Positions 27,462-35,507 of a stretch of 64,000 nucleotides of DNA are shown here, piece after piece. Each line of letters opens with the position of its first letter. Within the stretch, counting starts at the first letter, position 1. This stretch comes from Microbulbifer salipaludis (GTDB lineage Bacteria; Pseudomonadota; Gammaproteobacteria; Pseudomonadales; Cellvibrionaceae). The DNA lies in the NCBI RefSeq assembly GCF_017303155.1, contig NZ_JAEKJR010000002.1, positions 434,001 through 498,000 on the forward strand, in the 5' to 3' direction. The notes beneath the pieces are model-generated. The model was given only the letters and a program-made list of their open reading frames with translations, did no database searches and was not told the DNA's origin. Made by a program: the position numbers and the translations under genes.

Positions 27462-28454
27462 ATGTCTGATGACGGAAATGTGCCCATGCAATCCGGATTG
27501 ATTCACGCTTACCTGCTGGATGGGCAGGGCCGCGGAACACGTCTCCGCTGGCCTGAAGTGGAGGCCTGGGTACCGGAACAGGGCAAATTGTGGCTGCATT
27601 TTGACTACACCGATCCGCAGGCGCGGGCGTGGATCAGCGGGCCGGCAGGGCTCGATACGCTGGTCGCCGATGCACTGTTGACGGAAGAGACCCGGCCGCG
27701 CACCAGCGGTATTGGGGATGGGCTGCTGATCGCCCTGCGCGGTGTCAATCTCAACCCCGAATCGCAGCCGGAGGACATGGTCTCGATCCGCCTGTGGGCG
27801 GAAGAGCACCGGGTCATCAGTACGCGCAAGCGCCAGCTGTTGTCGATTAGTGATCTGTGCCAGCAACTGGAAAGCGGCCGCGGGCCTCGCACCTGTGCGG
27901 CACTGGTGGTGGAGCTTGCCGACCTGCTGGTATGGCGGATGAGCGACACGGTGGATATGTTTGAAGACACCATCGACGAACTGGAAGACCGGGTTGTCAC
28001 CGGCGCCAGTGGCGGTTTGCGACTGGATCTTGCGATGCTGCGCAAACAGACGATTACCCTGCGGCGCTACCTCTCCCCGCAGCGGGAAGCGCTGGCGCGG
28101 TTGATGGTGGAGAAACTGGACTGGATCGAAGAGGCCGATCGGCTGCAGTTGCGCGAGGTAAGTGACCGCTTGCTGCGTCACATCGAGGATATCGATGCAG
28201 TGCGTGAACGCGCCGCGGTGACGCAGGAAGAGTTGATGAGCCGCATTTCAGAGCAGCTCAACAGTCGCATGTACGTGCTGTCGATCATTGCCGCAATTTT
28301 CTTACCCCTCGGTTTCCTTACCGGGTTGCTGGGCATCAATGTGGGCGGCATTCCCGGGTCGGAAAATCCCCGGGCGTTTGCGGTTTTCAGTGTGTTACTG
28401 GTGATTACCGTGGCCATCCAGTTGGTGGTGTTTCGCTGGAAAAAGTGGCTCTGA
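27462..28454 (+). CDS. zntB: Zinc transporter ZntB (CorA family)
   Basis: 330 aa. Long cytoplasmic N-terminal domain and two C-terminal helices; the CorA-type signature after the first helix reads GLLGINVGGIPG (GxN motif as GIN). ZntB proteins import Zn2+ coupled to protons. ATG at 27462 is 5 bp after the mutarotase stop; an in-frame ATG at 27486 with GGAA upstream is an alternative start that removes eight residues. Confidence 0.9.
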   Translation: MSDDGNVPMQSGLIHAYLLDGQGRGTRLRWPEVEAWVPEQGKLWLHFDYTDPQARAWISGPAGLDTLVADALLTEETRPRTSGIGDGLLIALRGVNLNPESQPEDMVSIRLWAEEHRVISTRKRQLLSISDLCQQLESGRGPRTCAALVVELADLLVWRMSDTVDMFEDTIDELEDRVVTGASGGLRLDLAMLRKQTITLRRYLSPQREALARLMVEKLDWIEEADRLQLREVSDRLLRHIEDIDAVRERAAVTQEELMSRISEQLNSRMYVLSIIAAIFLPLGFLTGLLGINVGGIPGSENPRAFAVFSVLLVITVAIQLVVFRWKKWL

Positions 28455-28497
28455 AAAGTGGCTCTGAACCGCGCCGGCGGTCAGCGCCATCTCGTTT

Positions 28498-29325
28498 TCA
28501 GCCGAACACCGTGACCGTCTGGCGCGACAGCGCGATCAGCTGCCCCTGGTTATCCCACAAGCGCGCGCGAATTACCGCGTAGCCATCCTCTGACTGTTCC
28601 ACTTCCGCCAGGTACTGCCACCAGTCGTCACTGTGGGCGCTGGCGTTCGCTTTGGCGCGATGGGCCGCCGGTGTCATTTCCAGTGTCCAGGTGAGGGAGC
28701 TGGCCGCCGCGAAGGTGTTCAGTTGCGCGAGCACCGCCGGTGGCCAGGCGTCAATGAGCGCAAGCAGGTGGGCGGTGGTGATCGGGCCCGCCGGTGTCCT
28801 GAAGCGGATCCAGCCACCCACCCGGGTCTCGTTACTGCCGGTAAAGGGCAGGGCACCGCAGGCCAGGCGGTGATCGAAGTGCTGCGCGAACTCCGGCACC
28901 AGGCCCTCGATGTAGGGCAGGGCTTCACACTGCTCCGGGGCATCAAAACCGGGCGCGGGCTCGGGCGTGACAGCAATGGCGGATTCGCGCGGCTTGCCAA
29001 AGCTGGCCAGTGCCGCGGTGACCACCTGGGTACCCTGGGAAGCCTGCGCCTCGATCTGAACCGCGGAGCGGCCTGCACGCAATACCTGTGTGCGGGTATC
29101 TAGTTCGCCGGCTTGCGCGGGTGCGATAAAGGAAATGGTCAGTGAGCGCAGCGGTGTCTCCGCAATACTGCCCTGAGTAGCACTTTCCAGTGTGGCCTCT
29201 ATGGGCTGGTACAGCAGGGCTGCAGCGAGGCCGCCAAAAGTGGCGCGGCCCTGGCTCCAGCCGCCGGGGATGACGCAGGCACTACCTGCGTCGCGGGCGC
29301 CGTCGAGAATGGCCTTGAATTCCAT
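28498..29325 (-). CDS. Acyl-CoA thioesterase family protein (double hotdog, TesB-like)
   Basis: 275 aa with two hotdog repeats: N-terminal WSQGRATFGGLAAALLYQ and C-terminal half with the later IDAWPPAVL and NASAHSDDWWQYLAE segments. Similar to the 4HBT_3/TesB-like group that hydrolyses acyl-CoA thioesters. It sits downstream of panB where Pseudomonas has panC, but is unrelated to pantothenate synthesis by sequence. Convergent with zntB. Confidence 0.85.
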   Translation of the reverse strand: MEFKAILDGARDAGSACVIPGGWSQGRATFGGLAAALLYQPIEATLESATQGSIAETPLRSLTISFIAPAQAGELDTRTQVLRAGRSAVQIEAQASQGTQVVTAALASFGKPRESAIAVTPEPAPGFDAPEQCEALPYIEGLVPEFAQHFDHRLACGALPFTGSNETRVGGWIRFRTPAGPITTAHLLALIDAWPPAVLAQLNTFAAASSLTWTLEMTPAAHRAKANASAHSDDWWQYLAEVEQSEDGYAVIRARLWDNQGQLIALSRQTVTVFG

Positions 29326-29382
29326 CCGATACCTCTACTACTAACTGCTTTTCTACTGCCTGCTTTTATGGCGATTGCGCGA

Positions 29383-30198
29383 TCAGCTGAAGCTGTGCGC
29401 CGCATCGGGGAAAGAGCCGTTCTTCACGTCTTCCGCATACTTGCGCAGTGCGCCGGGGATGTCGCCCGCTTCCACCAGGAAGTTCTTGGAAAACTTGGGC
29501 GGTGTTTCCGTGAGGCCGAGGATGTCATTGATGACCAGTACCTGCGCATCGGTATGCGGGCCGGCGCCAATGCCGATGGTGGGCATCGAGACCGTATCGG
29601 TGATGCGCTTGCCCAGCTCCGATGGCACGCACTCGAGTACCAGCAGATCGGCCCCGGCCTGGTCGAGTTGTACGGCGTCGTCGAGAATTTCCCTGGCGCG
29701 ATCATCGTCCCGCCCCTGTACCCGGAAGCCACCGAGTTTGTGCACCGACTGGGGTGTCAGGCCGAGGTGGGCGCACACTGGAATGCCGCGCTCGGTGAGC
29801 ATTTTCACAGTGGGAGCAAGCCAGGCTCCTCCTTCGATTTTCACCATGTGCGCGCCCGCCTGCATGATGCGGGTCGCGTTGGTGAGTGCCTGCTCCGGTG
29901 TGGCGTAGGTCATAAACGGCAGGTCTCCCATGATCAGGGACTTCTTGTTGCCGCGCGCGACCGCCTCCACGTGATAGATCATCTGCTCCATGGTCACCGG
30001 AATCGTGCTGTCGTAGCCCAGTACCGTCATGCCCAGTGAGTCGCCAATCAGTACGCTCTCCACACCGGTTTTCTGCGCCATGGCGGCCATGGGAGCATCG
30101 TAGAGCGCAACGCAGATAAATTTTTCTCCATCCGCTTTCATCTTGCGCAGTGTTTGCACGGTCACTGGCTTGGTCAGTTCACTGGGGGCGTAGGGCAT
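29383..30198 (-). CDS. panB: 3-methyl-2-oxobutanoate hydroxymethyltransferase
   Basis: Ketopantoate synthesis from 2-oxoisovalerate and methylene-tetrahydrofolate, first step of pantothenate/CoA synthesis. 271 aa. Metal- and substrate-site motifs are present: VLIGDSLGMTVLGY, VKIEGGAW, HLGLTPQSV, ECVPSELG and GIGAGPHTDAQVLV. Part of the pcnB-folK-kinase-panB series. panC, normally adjacent, is not in the window. Confidence 0.96.
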   Translation of the reverse strand: MPYAPSELTKPVTVQTLRKMKADGEKFICVALYDAPMAAMAQKTGVESVLIGDSLGMTVLGYDSTIPVTMEQMIYHVEAVARGNKKSLIMGDLPFMTYATPEQALTNATRIMQAGAHMVKIEGGAWLAPTVKMLTERGIPVCAHLGLTPQSVHKLGGFRVQGRDDDRAREILDDAVQLDQAGADLLVLECVPSELGKRITDTVSMPTIGIGAGPHTDAQVLVINDILGLTETPPKFSKNFLVEAGDIPGALRKYAEDVKNGSFPDAAHSFS

Positions 30199-30262
30199 GG
30201 TGGTGGCTCATGTGGTGGGCTTGTGGCCCGGTAATACGTTGGGCAGTAGTCCCGGAATCGGG

Positions 30263-30982
30263 TTACTTGCCGGGGTTGTAGTAGTGGCGGCCGCTGGACA
30301 CATTCAGCAGGTACTCCACCAGCTGCAGGTAATCATCCTGCTGATCGACAATATCGATTTCCGCGCAGTTCACGATCAATAGCGGCGCCTGATCGTAGTA
30401 GTGGAAAAAGTGGGTGTAGGCCTCGTTGAGTGTGGCCAGATACTCGTTACTGATGTTGCGTTCGGCGGCGATACCCCGCTTGTGGATACGCTCCTGCAGG
30501 ACGTCCAGCGGTGCCTGCAGGTAAATCACCAGGTCGGGCTTGGGGGCTTCCAGGGTCAGGTGCTGGTACACCTGCTGGTACAGCGCCAGCTCATCACTGT
30601 CGAGGGTGACCTCGGCGAACAGGTAATCTTTTTCAATCAGGAAGTCAGCCACCCGTACCGGCTTGAACATATCGTCCTGGCGCAGGGCCTGGATCTGCTG
30701 TGAGCGCTGCAACAGGAAGTGCAGCTGGGTGGGCAGGGCGGCGCTTTTGGGGTCGCGGTAGAAGCGCTCGAGAAAGGGGTTTTCCTCGGGGAGCTCCAGC
30801 AACGTATCGTAATTGAAGGTTGCCGCGAGCTTCTTTGCCAGCGTGGTCTTGCCCACGCCGATATTGCCCTCCACGGCAATAAAGCGCGGCAGGGTCTTGC
30901 CCTCCAGGTCGAGTTCCTGGGCCAGGTTTTCGGCGCTGTAGTCTGCGCCGTGAGCGGTGTCAGAAGTGGGATGTCTTGTCAC
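30263..30982 (-). CDS. Deoxynucleoside kinase
   Basis: 239 aa. P-loop GNIGVGKTTLAKKLA near residue 40, the DRS-like lid region and KRGIAAERNI identify the deoxyadenosine/deoxyguanosine-kinase family (dNK), which phosphorylates salvaged deoxynucleosides. Inserted between folK and panB, a position seen in several marine gammaproteobacteria. Base specificity cannot be told from the sequence. Confidence 0.9.
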   Translation of the reverse strand: MTRHPTSDTAHGADYSAENLAQELDLEGKTLPRFIAVEGNIGVGKTTLAKKLAATFNYDTLLELPEENPFLERFYRDPKSAALPTQLHFLLQRSQQIQALRQDDMFKPVRVADFLIEKDYLFAEVTLDSDELALYQQVYQHLTLEAPKPDLVIYLQAPLDVLQERIHKRGIAAERNISNEYLATLNEAYTHFFHYYDQAPLLIVNCAEIDIVDQQDDYLQLVEYLLNVSSGRHYYNPGK

Positions 30983-31016
30983 CGGGGTGCACCTTTTCTT
31001 GCGGTTTAGTCCCTGA

Positions 31017-31493
31017 TTACAGTCGGTGTAACCGGTTGGGCGGGCACTGTTTCAGTAATGCCTGCAGCGATGTACCACCGGGCAGGATCAGTGCCGGCGC
31101 CAGCTCCGCCAGGGGTTCCAATACAAAATTACGCTCTGCTATACGTGGGTGCGGCACCTGCAGGCGCACCGTATCGATCTGTTGATCGCCATACAGCAGA
31201 ATGTCCAGGTCCAGCGTGCGCGCACCCCAGCGCAGGGTGCGTTCGCGACCATGAGAATTCTCTATGGCCTGCAGGGCGTCCAGCAGGGCCTCGGCCGCCA
31301 GGTCGGTGTCCAGTTCAGCCACCGCATTGACATAATCCGGTTGCTCGCCGGGGCCGATGGGCGCGCTGGCGTAAAATGCCGAACTCGCGCACAGCGTTGT
31401 TTGCGGAATGCCCTGGATTTGCTCAAGGGCACGGCGCAGTTGCGCGGCCGGGTCATCCAGATTGCTGCCGAGGCCAATATAACAGCGAATCAC
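31017..31493 (-). CDS. folK: 2-amino-4-hydroxy-6-hydroxymethyldihydropteridine pyrophosphokinase
   Basis: Folate synthesis: pyrophosphorylation of the pterin. 158 aa from a GTG start at 31493 (MIRCYIGLGSNLDDP), which gives the family N-terminus; the frame is open through the end of pcnB but that extension is spurious. Motifs GLGSNL, GPGEQPDYVNAVAELDT and WGARTLDLDILLYG are complete. It begins 13 bp after the pcnB stop. Confidence 0.94.
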   Translation of the reverse strand: MIRCYIGLGSNLDDPAAQLRRALEQIQGIPQTTLCASSAFYASAPIGPGEQPDYVNAVAELDTDLAAEALLDALQAIENSHGRERTLRWGARTLDLDILLYGDQQIDTVRLQVPHPRIAERNFVLEPLAELAPALILPGGTSLQALLKQCPPNRLHRL

Positions 31494-31506
31494 TTGGGAA
31501 TTCCGC

Positions 31507-32967
31507 TCAATTTGATGGGTGTTCCGCGCCGTTATCCGGGCGCTTGCCGCGGTTTCGGTTGCGCCCGCCACGGCTGCGGCGACCGCGACTCTTACTGCCG
31601 CGCGGACCGCTGCGGGCGGCGTCGCGGACCATTTGCTGGCGCTGTTCTTCATCCGCTGCCTGGAAATCGGTCCACCACTGGCCGAGGCCGGCGGGGATCT
31701 CGCCGCTGTCTTCACGCAGCAGCAGGAAGTCGTAGGCCGCGCGGAAGCGGGGCATTTCCATCAGGCGGAAGGCGCGTTCACCACCGCGGCGCGACAGGCG
31801 CGACTGCATATCCCAGATCTCCCGCATGGGCAGGGAGAAGCGCTTGGGGATGGCGGTGTGTACCAGCTGGTTGCTGGTAATTTTCTGGGCCGCCTGCGCC
31901 AGTGCCGGCACCGGAGGTATGCCCTTCTCGATCAGGAATTTCTGCTCGGAATTGACCGCCGGCCACAACAGCGCGGCGTACAGGAATGCCGGAGTTACGC
32001 GCTGGTCGTTACGAATACGGTCGTCGGTATTGCGCAGTGCCTGGCGGGTAAGCGCCAGCGCTTCCGGCGTATCCAGCTGCAGGGCGTTATCCGGGAACAG
32101 GTGCGGCCACAGCCCGTGTTCGCACAACAGTTCAAAGGTGCGTTCGCCGTTGCCGCTCATGAGCAGCTTGAGGATCTCATCAAACAGGCGCGCGGGTGCG
32201 ATATTGCGCAAAAGCGGCGCCAGCTCTGCGAGCGGTGCGGCCGTGGCGGGCTCGATGTCGAAGTCCAACTTGGCGGCAAAGCGCACCGCGCGCAGCATCC
32301 GCACCGGATCTTCCTTGTAGCGGGTTGCCGGGTCGCCAATCATGCGGATGAGGCGTTGCTCGATATCGCGGATACCACCGGTGTAATCGTGAATTTCGAA
32401 GCCGTTGATGGTGTAGTAGAGCGCATTGACGGTGAAGTCCCGGCGTACCGCGTCACTTTCCAGGTCACCGTAGACATTGTCCCGCAGCAGCATGCCGTGC
32501 TCCGACTGCTGCGCCTCGTGCGCCTCGCCGTCGCTGTGGTGGCCACGGAAGGTGGTGACCTCAATGACTTCACGGCCGATGCGGGCGTGCAGGATGCGGA
32601 AGCGGCGGCCGACGATGCGCGCACCGCGGAACAACTGCTTTGCCTGCTCTGGAGTGGCATCCGTGGCCACATCGAAATCCTTGGGGTGTCCGCCCAGCAG
32701 CAGGTCGCGCACACCACCGCCGACGATGTAGGCCTCAAACCCGGCCTCCTGCAGCCGTTTCATCACGGTCAGAGCCGCACGACTGACGTCGCGGCGGGAA
32801 AGGCAGTGATCACTGCGCGGCACAATCACGCGGGAGGTTTTGGGGGAGCGGTTTTTTTGGGGGGCGGGCTGGCGGCCTTTGCCGGAACGGGAGTCGGCTT
32901 TTGAGCCTTTTCCATCCTTGGGCTTGCTGTGCCAGCGCTTGATACTGCTGATCAGGGAATTGAACAT
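31507..32967 (-). CDS. pcnB: Poly(A) polymerase I
   Basis: Adds 3' poly(A) tails that promote RNA decay. 486 aa. Nucleotidyltransferase core: VGGGVRDLLLG and KDFDVATDATPEQ (catalytic Asp pair), GRRFRILHARIG, RRDFTVNALYY; a basic tail rich in Arg/Gly/Lys at the C-terminus. The basic N-terminal 60 residues are like those of other gammaproteobacterial proteins. First gene after the CrcZ-like RNA region, as in Pseudomonas. Confidence 0.96.
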   Translation of the reverse strand: MFNSLISSIKRWHSKPKDGKGSKADSRSGKGRQPAPQKNRSPKTSRVIVPRSDHCLSRRDVSRAALTVMKRLQEAGFEAYIVGGGVRDLLLGGHPKDFDVATDATPEQAKQLFRGARIVGRRFRILHARIGREVIEVTTFRGHHSDGEAHEAQQSEHGMLLRDNVYGDLESDAVRRDFTVNALYYTINGFEIHDYTGGIRDIEQRLIRMIGDPATRYKEDPVRMLRAVRFAAKLDFDIEPATAAPLAELAPLLRNIAPARLFDEILKLLMSGNGERTFELLCEHGLWPHLFPDNALQLDTPEALALTRQALRNTDDRIRNDQRVTPAFLYAALLWPAVNSEQKFLIEKGIPPVPALAQAAQKITSNQLVHTAIPKRFSLPMREIWDMQSRLSRRGGERAFRLMEMPRFRAAYDFLLLREDSGEIPAGLGQWWTDFQAADEEQRQQMVRDAARSGPRGSKSRGRRSRGGRNRNRGKRPDNGAEHPSN

Positions 32968-33195
32968 ACGGCTTACTGTGTTATCCGCTGCCGCTGAGTT
33001 AAGGGGCAGCTGTGGTATTCCGGGCCTGTATCTTTGGGGCGCCGGGGCATGGCTCCGGGCATCTTACCAATTGGGCCTGCTAGGGCCCGGTTCCGGACGA
33101 TTGTCAGGCGGATTCTAACACACACAGCGAAACGCACAGCTGCCGGGCCCGCTCCTTGCGGGGACCAGCGAATTGTGTGCATTCATTGAAAAGAA
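32968..33195. other. pcnB leader region
   Basis: GC-rich 33000-33150 followed by a pyrimidine/purine-rich strip near 33185-33207 (T-rich on the minus strand). Probably the leader of pcnB and possibly the 3' end of the upstream RNA; no gene seen. Confidence 0.4.
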
Positions 33196-33199
33196 AGAA

Positions 33200-33590
33200 A
33201 AGAAGGGAATTATTCTTATTCGGTATGAAGGCAGCGGCTTCCTTGCGCTATCAATTTGCTTTTCAGCAAACCCTCTCCCAGGCACAATCAGTCAGTTTGT
33301 CACGTGCTTGTCGTTATTTTTGTTGTCTTCTACAAGTTATTGTTCTTGTTATTACTCTTTATTCTTATTGTTTATTTTTATTATTTTATTTATAACTTTT
33401 AGTTATTTTTATTGTTGTTCTGAGCCTTATTATTTTTATTGCTCAAGCTTTGCTCCGGCATCGATCACTTTGGCTTTTATTATCGATCTGCCCGTTCTCT
33501 TATTGTTATTGCGCTTCGCCCGCTTATTGTCAGTTGTTATTAGGGCTTAAACAGTCATTTATTTTTATTCTTGGCTGTTATTGTTGTTTG
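33200..33590 (-). ncRNA. crcZ: CrcZ-like Hfq/Crc-titrating small RNA
   Basis: No protein is plausible here, but the minus strand is AT-rich and packed with AAnAAnAA-type motifs. Examples by plus coordinate: 33578-33589 (AAACAACAATAA on the minus strand), 33558-33570, 33499-33511 (CAATAACAATAAG), 33426-33441, 33404-33420, 33370-33392, 33357-33372, 33337-33357, 33313-33327 and 33210-33221. Such motifs are the binding sites of Hfq/Crc. The location between cbrB and pcnB, the -24/-12 promoter, the TGTTAC/GTAACA boxes and the size near 0.4 kb all match Pseudomonas CrcZ (known family). Start predicted near 33590. The 3' end is uncertain: a hairpin TTTGCT/AGCAAA (33255-33270) and a T-rich strip near 33185-33207 are candidates. 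Confidence 0.82.
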
Positions 33591-33601
33591 ACCTATACAA
33601 A

Positions 33602-33617
33602 GCAGATAGCGTGCCAA
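33602..33617 (-). promoter_or_regulatory. Sigma-54 (-24/-12) promoter of the CrcZ-like RNA
   Basis: The minus strand reads TTGGCACGCTATCTGCTT. GG (33615-33614) and GC (33603-33602) are 10 nt apart; TGGCACG-N4-TTGC is matched with one change (C for the first T of TTGC). Predicted start at about 33590, just where the first AACAACAATAA motif begins. Confidence 0.87.
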
Positions 33618-33691
33618 CTTTATTAATTCCTTATAAATCAATAACTTAACATTTCTTGGAACTTTTTTACGCCGCGTGAACACAGATTTAC

Positions 33692-33753
33692 GTTACACAT
33701 CGTGCGGTGGTTGTTACTCCGGTGGGAGTGGGGGTAACACTTTCATTTGTTAC
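33692..33753. promoter_or_regulatory. Candidate CbrB-binding sites
   Basis: TGTTAC at 33712-33717 and GTAACA at 33734-33739 form an inverted repeat with 16 nt between; a further TGTTAC lies at 33748-33753 and GTTACA at 33692-33697. They sit 100-160 bp upstream of the predicted sigma-54 start, the correct place for an enhancer. TGTTAC/GTAACA half-sites correspond, as I recall, to those described for CbrB upstream of crcZ in Pseudomonas. Confidence 0.75.
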
Positions 33754-33910
33754 CAATTTGCGCCACGCCGAGGGTATTGGCTGGGCTGCGTTTTGCCTCG
33801 CCAGTCTGCCCTTAACTGGTTGATTTTTAAGTATTTTCTATTGGGATGGTGGCGTGGGGTGACACAGGGATGGCGCAAGGGGTGGGCGCTAGCGGCGATC
33901 TGTCGGGCAC

Positions 33911-33945
33911 AAAAAAGCCCCGGTCAGCTGGCTGTCCCGGGGCTT
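33911..33945 (-). terminator. Rho-independent terminator of cbrB
   Basis: AAGCCCCGG (33915-33923) and CCGGGGCTT (33937-33945) form the stem; the A run at 33911-33916 gives a U tail on the minus strand. It separates cbrB from the CrcZ-like transcription unit. Confidence 0.93.
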
Positions 33946-33981
33946 CTGCGGTGTGTCTGGTGTCTTGCAGCGGCCGACGAC

Positions 33982-35379
33982 TCAGGCTTCGGCGACGCGT
34001 TTGGCTTTTTTGCGCGGAATGCCAAGCTTCTGGCGCCGTTCCCACAGGCACTTGCGGCTCACACCCAGCTTCTTGGCCAGCTCGGTCTCGCTCATGGTCT
34101 CCTGGTGCTCCAGCACGAACCGGGCGAAATAGTCTTCCAGAGACAGGTCTTCCCGGGGGTCGGCGTGCAGGCTGTTGATGCGGGGGCGACGCTCCGGGTC
34201 GGCATCCTCGATCGGGACCAGGTCGAGATCAATATCCAGAGTGCGGTGATCAATTTCACTGACGTCTTCGGTGAGGATGACGGCGCGCTGGATCGCATTT
34301 TCCAGTTCGCGCACATTGCCCGGCCAGGTATAGGTGGTCACTGCCTGGATTGCTTCCGGTGACAGCTTCAGGGTGGGGCGATTGATCTTGGCGCAGAACT
34401 TCTCCAGCAGGCTCTCGGCAATAGAGAGCACATCTTTGCCGCGCTCGCGCAGTGGCGGCAGTGTCATCTGAACCACGTTGATGCGGTAGTAAAGGTCTTC
34501 CCGGAACTTGCGCTCCGCGGCCAGCTGCCGCAGGTTTCTGTGGGTGGCCGCCACCAGCCGCACGTTGACCTTGCGGGACTCGATAGCGCCAATGGGGCGT
34601 ACTTCACCCTCCTGCAGTACCCGCAACAGGCGCGCCTGGGCTTCCAGGGGCAGTTCACCGATCTCATCCAGGAACAGGGTCCCGCCATCAGCAGCGGCGA
34701 TCAGTCCCTCGCGCGCGGTCTGGGCGCCGGTAAAGGCACCTTTTTCGTGGCCAAACAGTTCCGCTTCGATCAGGGTTTCCGGGATGGCCGCGCAGTTGAC
34801 GGAAATCAGGGGTTTACCGTTGCGCTTGCTTTCTTCGTGAATTGCGCGTGCAACCAGCTCTTTACCGGTGCCGGTTTCACCGTGCACCAGCACCGTGGCG
34901 TCGGTGGGGGCGACCTTGTGGATGCGCGCGTAGAGATCGCGCATCACCGGGCTGTCGCCAATCATGCCGGTTATCGCGCGGCCCTCGGCCTTGCTGTCGG
35001 CTGCGGCGGCACCGGCGGCGCGATGCTGCTCCGCCTTGCCGATGACCCGGCGTACGGTAGCGAGCATTTCGTCGTGGTCGAAGGGTTTGGCGATGTAGTC
35101 CGCGGCGCCCATACGCATGGAGTCGACGGCAGAGCGCAGGCTGGCGTAGCTGGTCATGATCAGCACCGGCACATCCCCCGCCAGCTTCAGCAGGTCCGTA
35201 CCGGGGGCGCCCGGCAGGCGCAGGTCGGAGATGATCAGATCCATGTCCGTGATGCGAAACTTGGTGGTCGCTTCACGCACAGAGCCGGCCTCACTGATCT
35301 TGTAACGGTGCCTCTCCAGCAGCTTGCGCAGCGCAGTGCGGATAATGGCTTCATCTTCTACGATCAGGATGTGGCTCAT
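33982..35379 (-). CDS. cbrB: Two-component response regulator CbrB (NtrC family)
   Basis: 465 aa. Receiver domain with LIISDLRLPGAP (Asp near residue 53), AAA+ domain with GETGTGKEL, an intact sigma-54 loop GAFTGA (about 214-219) and DEIGELP, and a Fis-type HTH (ELAKKLGVSRKCLWERRQKLGIPRK). Partner of CbrA, controlling carbon/nitrogen balance, in Pseudomonas mainly through crcZ. The identification rests on sequence class and the very specific neighbourhood (cbrA upstream, AAnAAnAA-rich RNA and pcnB downstream). Confidence 0.94.
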   Translation of the reverse strand: MSHILIVEDEAIIRTALRKLLERHRYKISEAGSVREATTKFRITDMDLIISDLRLPGAPGTDLLKLAGDVPVLIMTSYASLRSAVDSMRMGAADYIAKPFDHDEMLATVRRVIGKAEQHRAAGAAAADSKAEGRAITGMIGDSPVMRDLYARIHKVAPTDATVLVHGETGTGKELVARAIHEESKRNGKPLISVNCAAIPETLIEAELFGHEKGAFTGAQTAREGLIAAADGGTLFLDEIGELPLEAQARLLRVLQEGEVRPIGAIESRKVNVRLVAATHRNLRQLAAERKFREDLYYRINVVQMTLPPLRERGKDVLSIAESLLEKFCAKINRPTLKLSPEAIQAVTTYTWPGNVRELENAIQRAVILTEDVSEIDHRTLDIDLDLVPIEDADPERRPRINSLHADPREDLSLEDYFARFVLEHQETMSETELAKKLGVSRKCLWERRQKLGIPRKKAKRVAEA

Positions 35380-35380
35380 G

Positions 35381-35501
35381 TGTTACGCCTGGTTACAAAT
35401 TGTTCAGGGGGAGCTAAGTTTTACCTGTTGGGCGTTTCGATGCAACCCAAACAGGTCCTGTTGTTCAAAAAATGTTCAAATTTGGCCGTTTGCGCGTAAC
35501 A
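35381..35501. promoter_or_regulatory. TGTTAC/GTAACA boxes between cbrA and cbrB
   Basis: TGTTAC at 35381-35386, GTTACA at 35392-35397 and GTAACA at 35496-35501 lie in the 128-bp cbrA-cbrB gap, the same half-sites as upstream of the CrcZ-like RNA. They could allow CbrB to control its own gene; no -24/-12 promoter was found between them. Confidence 0.45.
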
Positions 35502-35507
35502 GTTGGG

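Noticed and set aside
33173..33550. 125-codon plus-strand frame with a hydrophobic product
   Set aside because: It is the complement of the A-rich RNA region; the product is low-complexity Leu/Phe/Tyr/Ser with no ribosome site. The minus-strand RNA interpretation explains the composition better.
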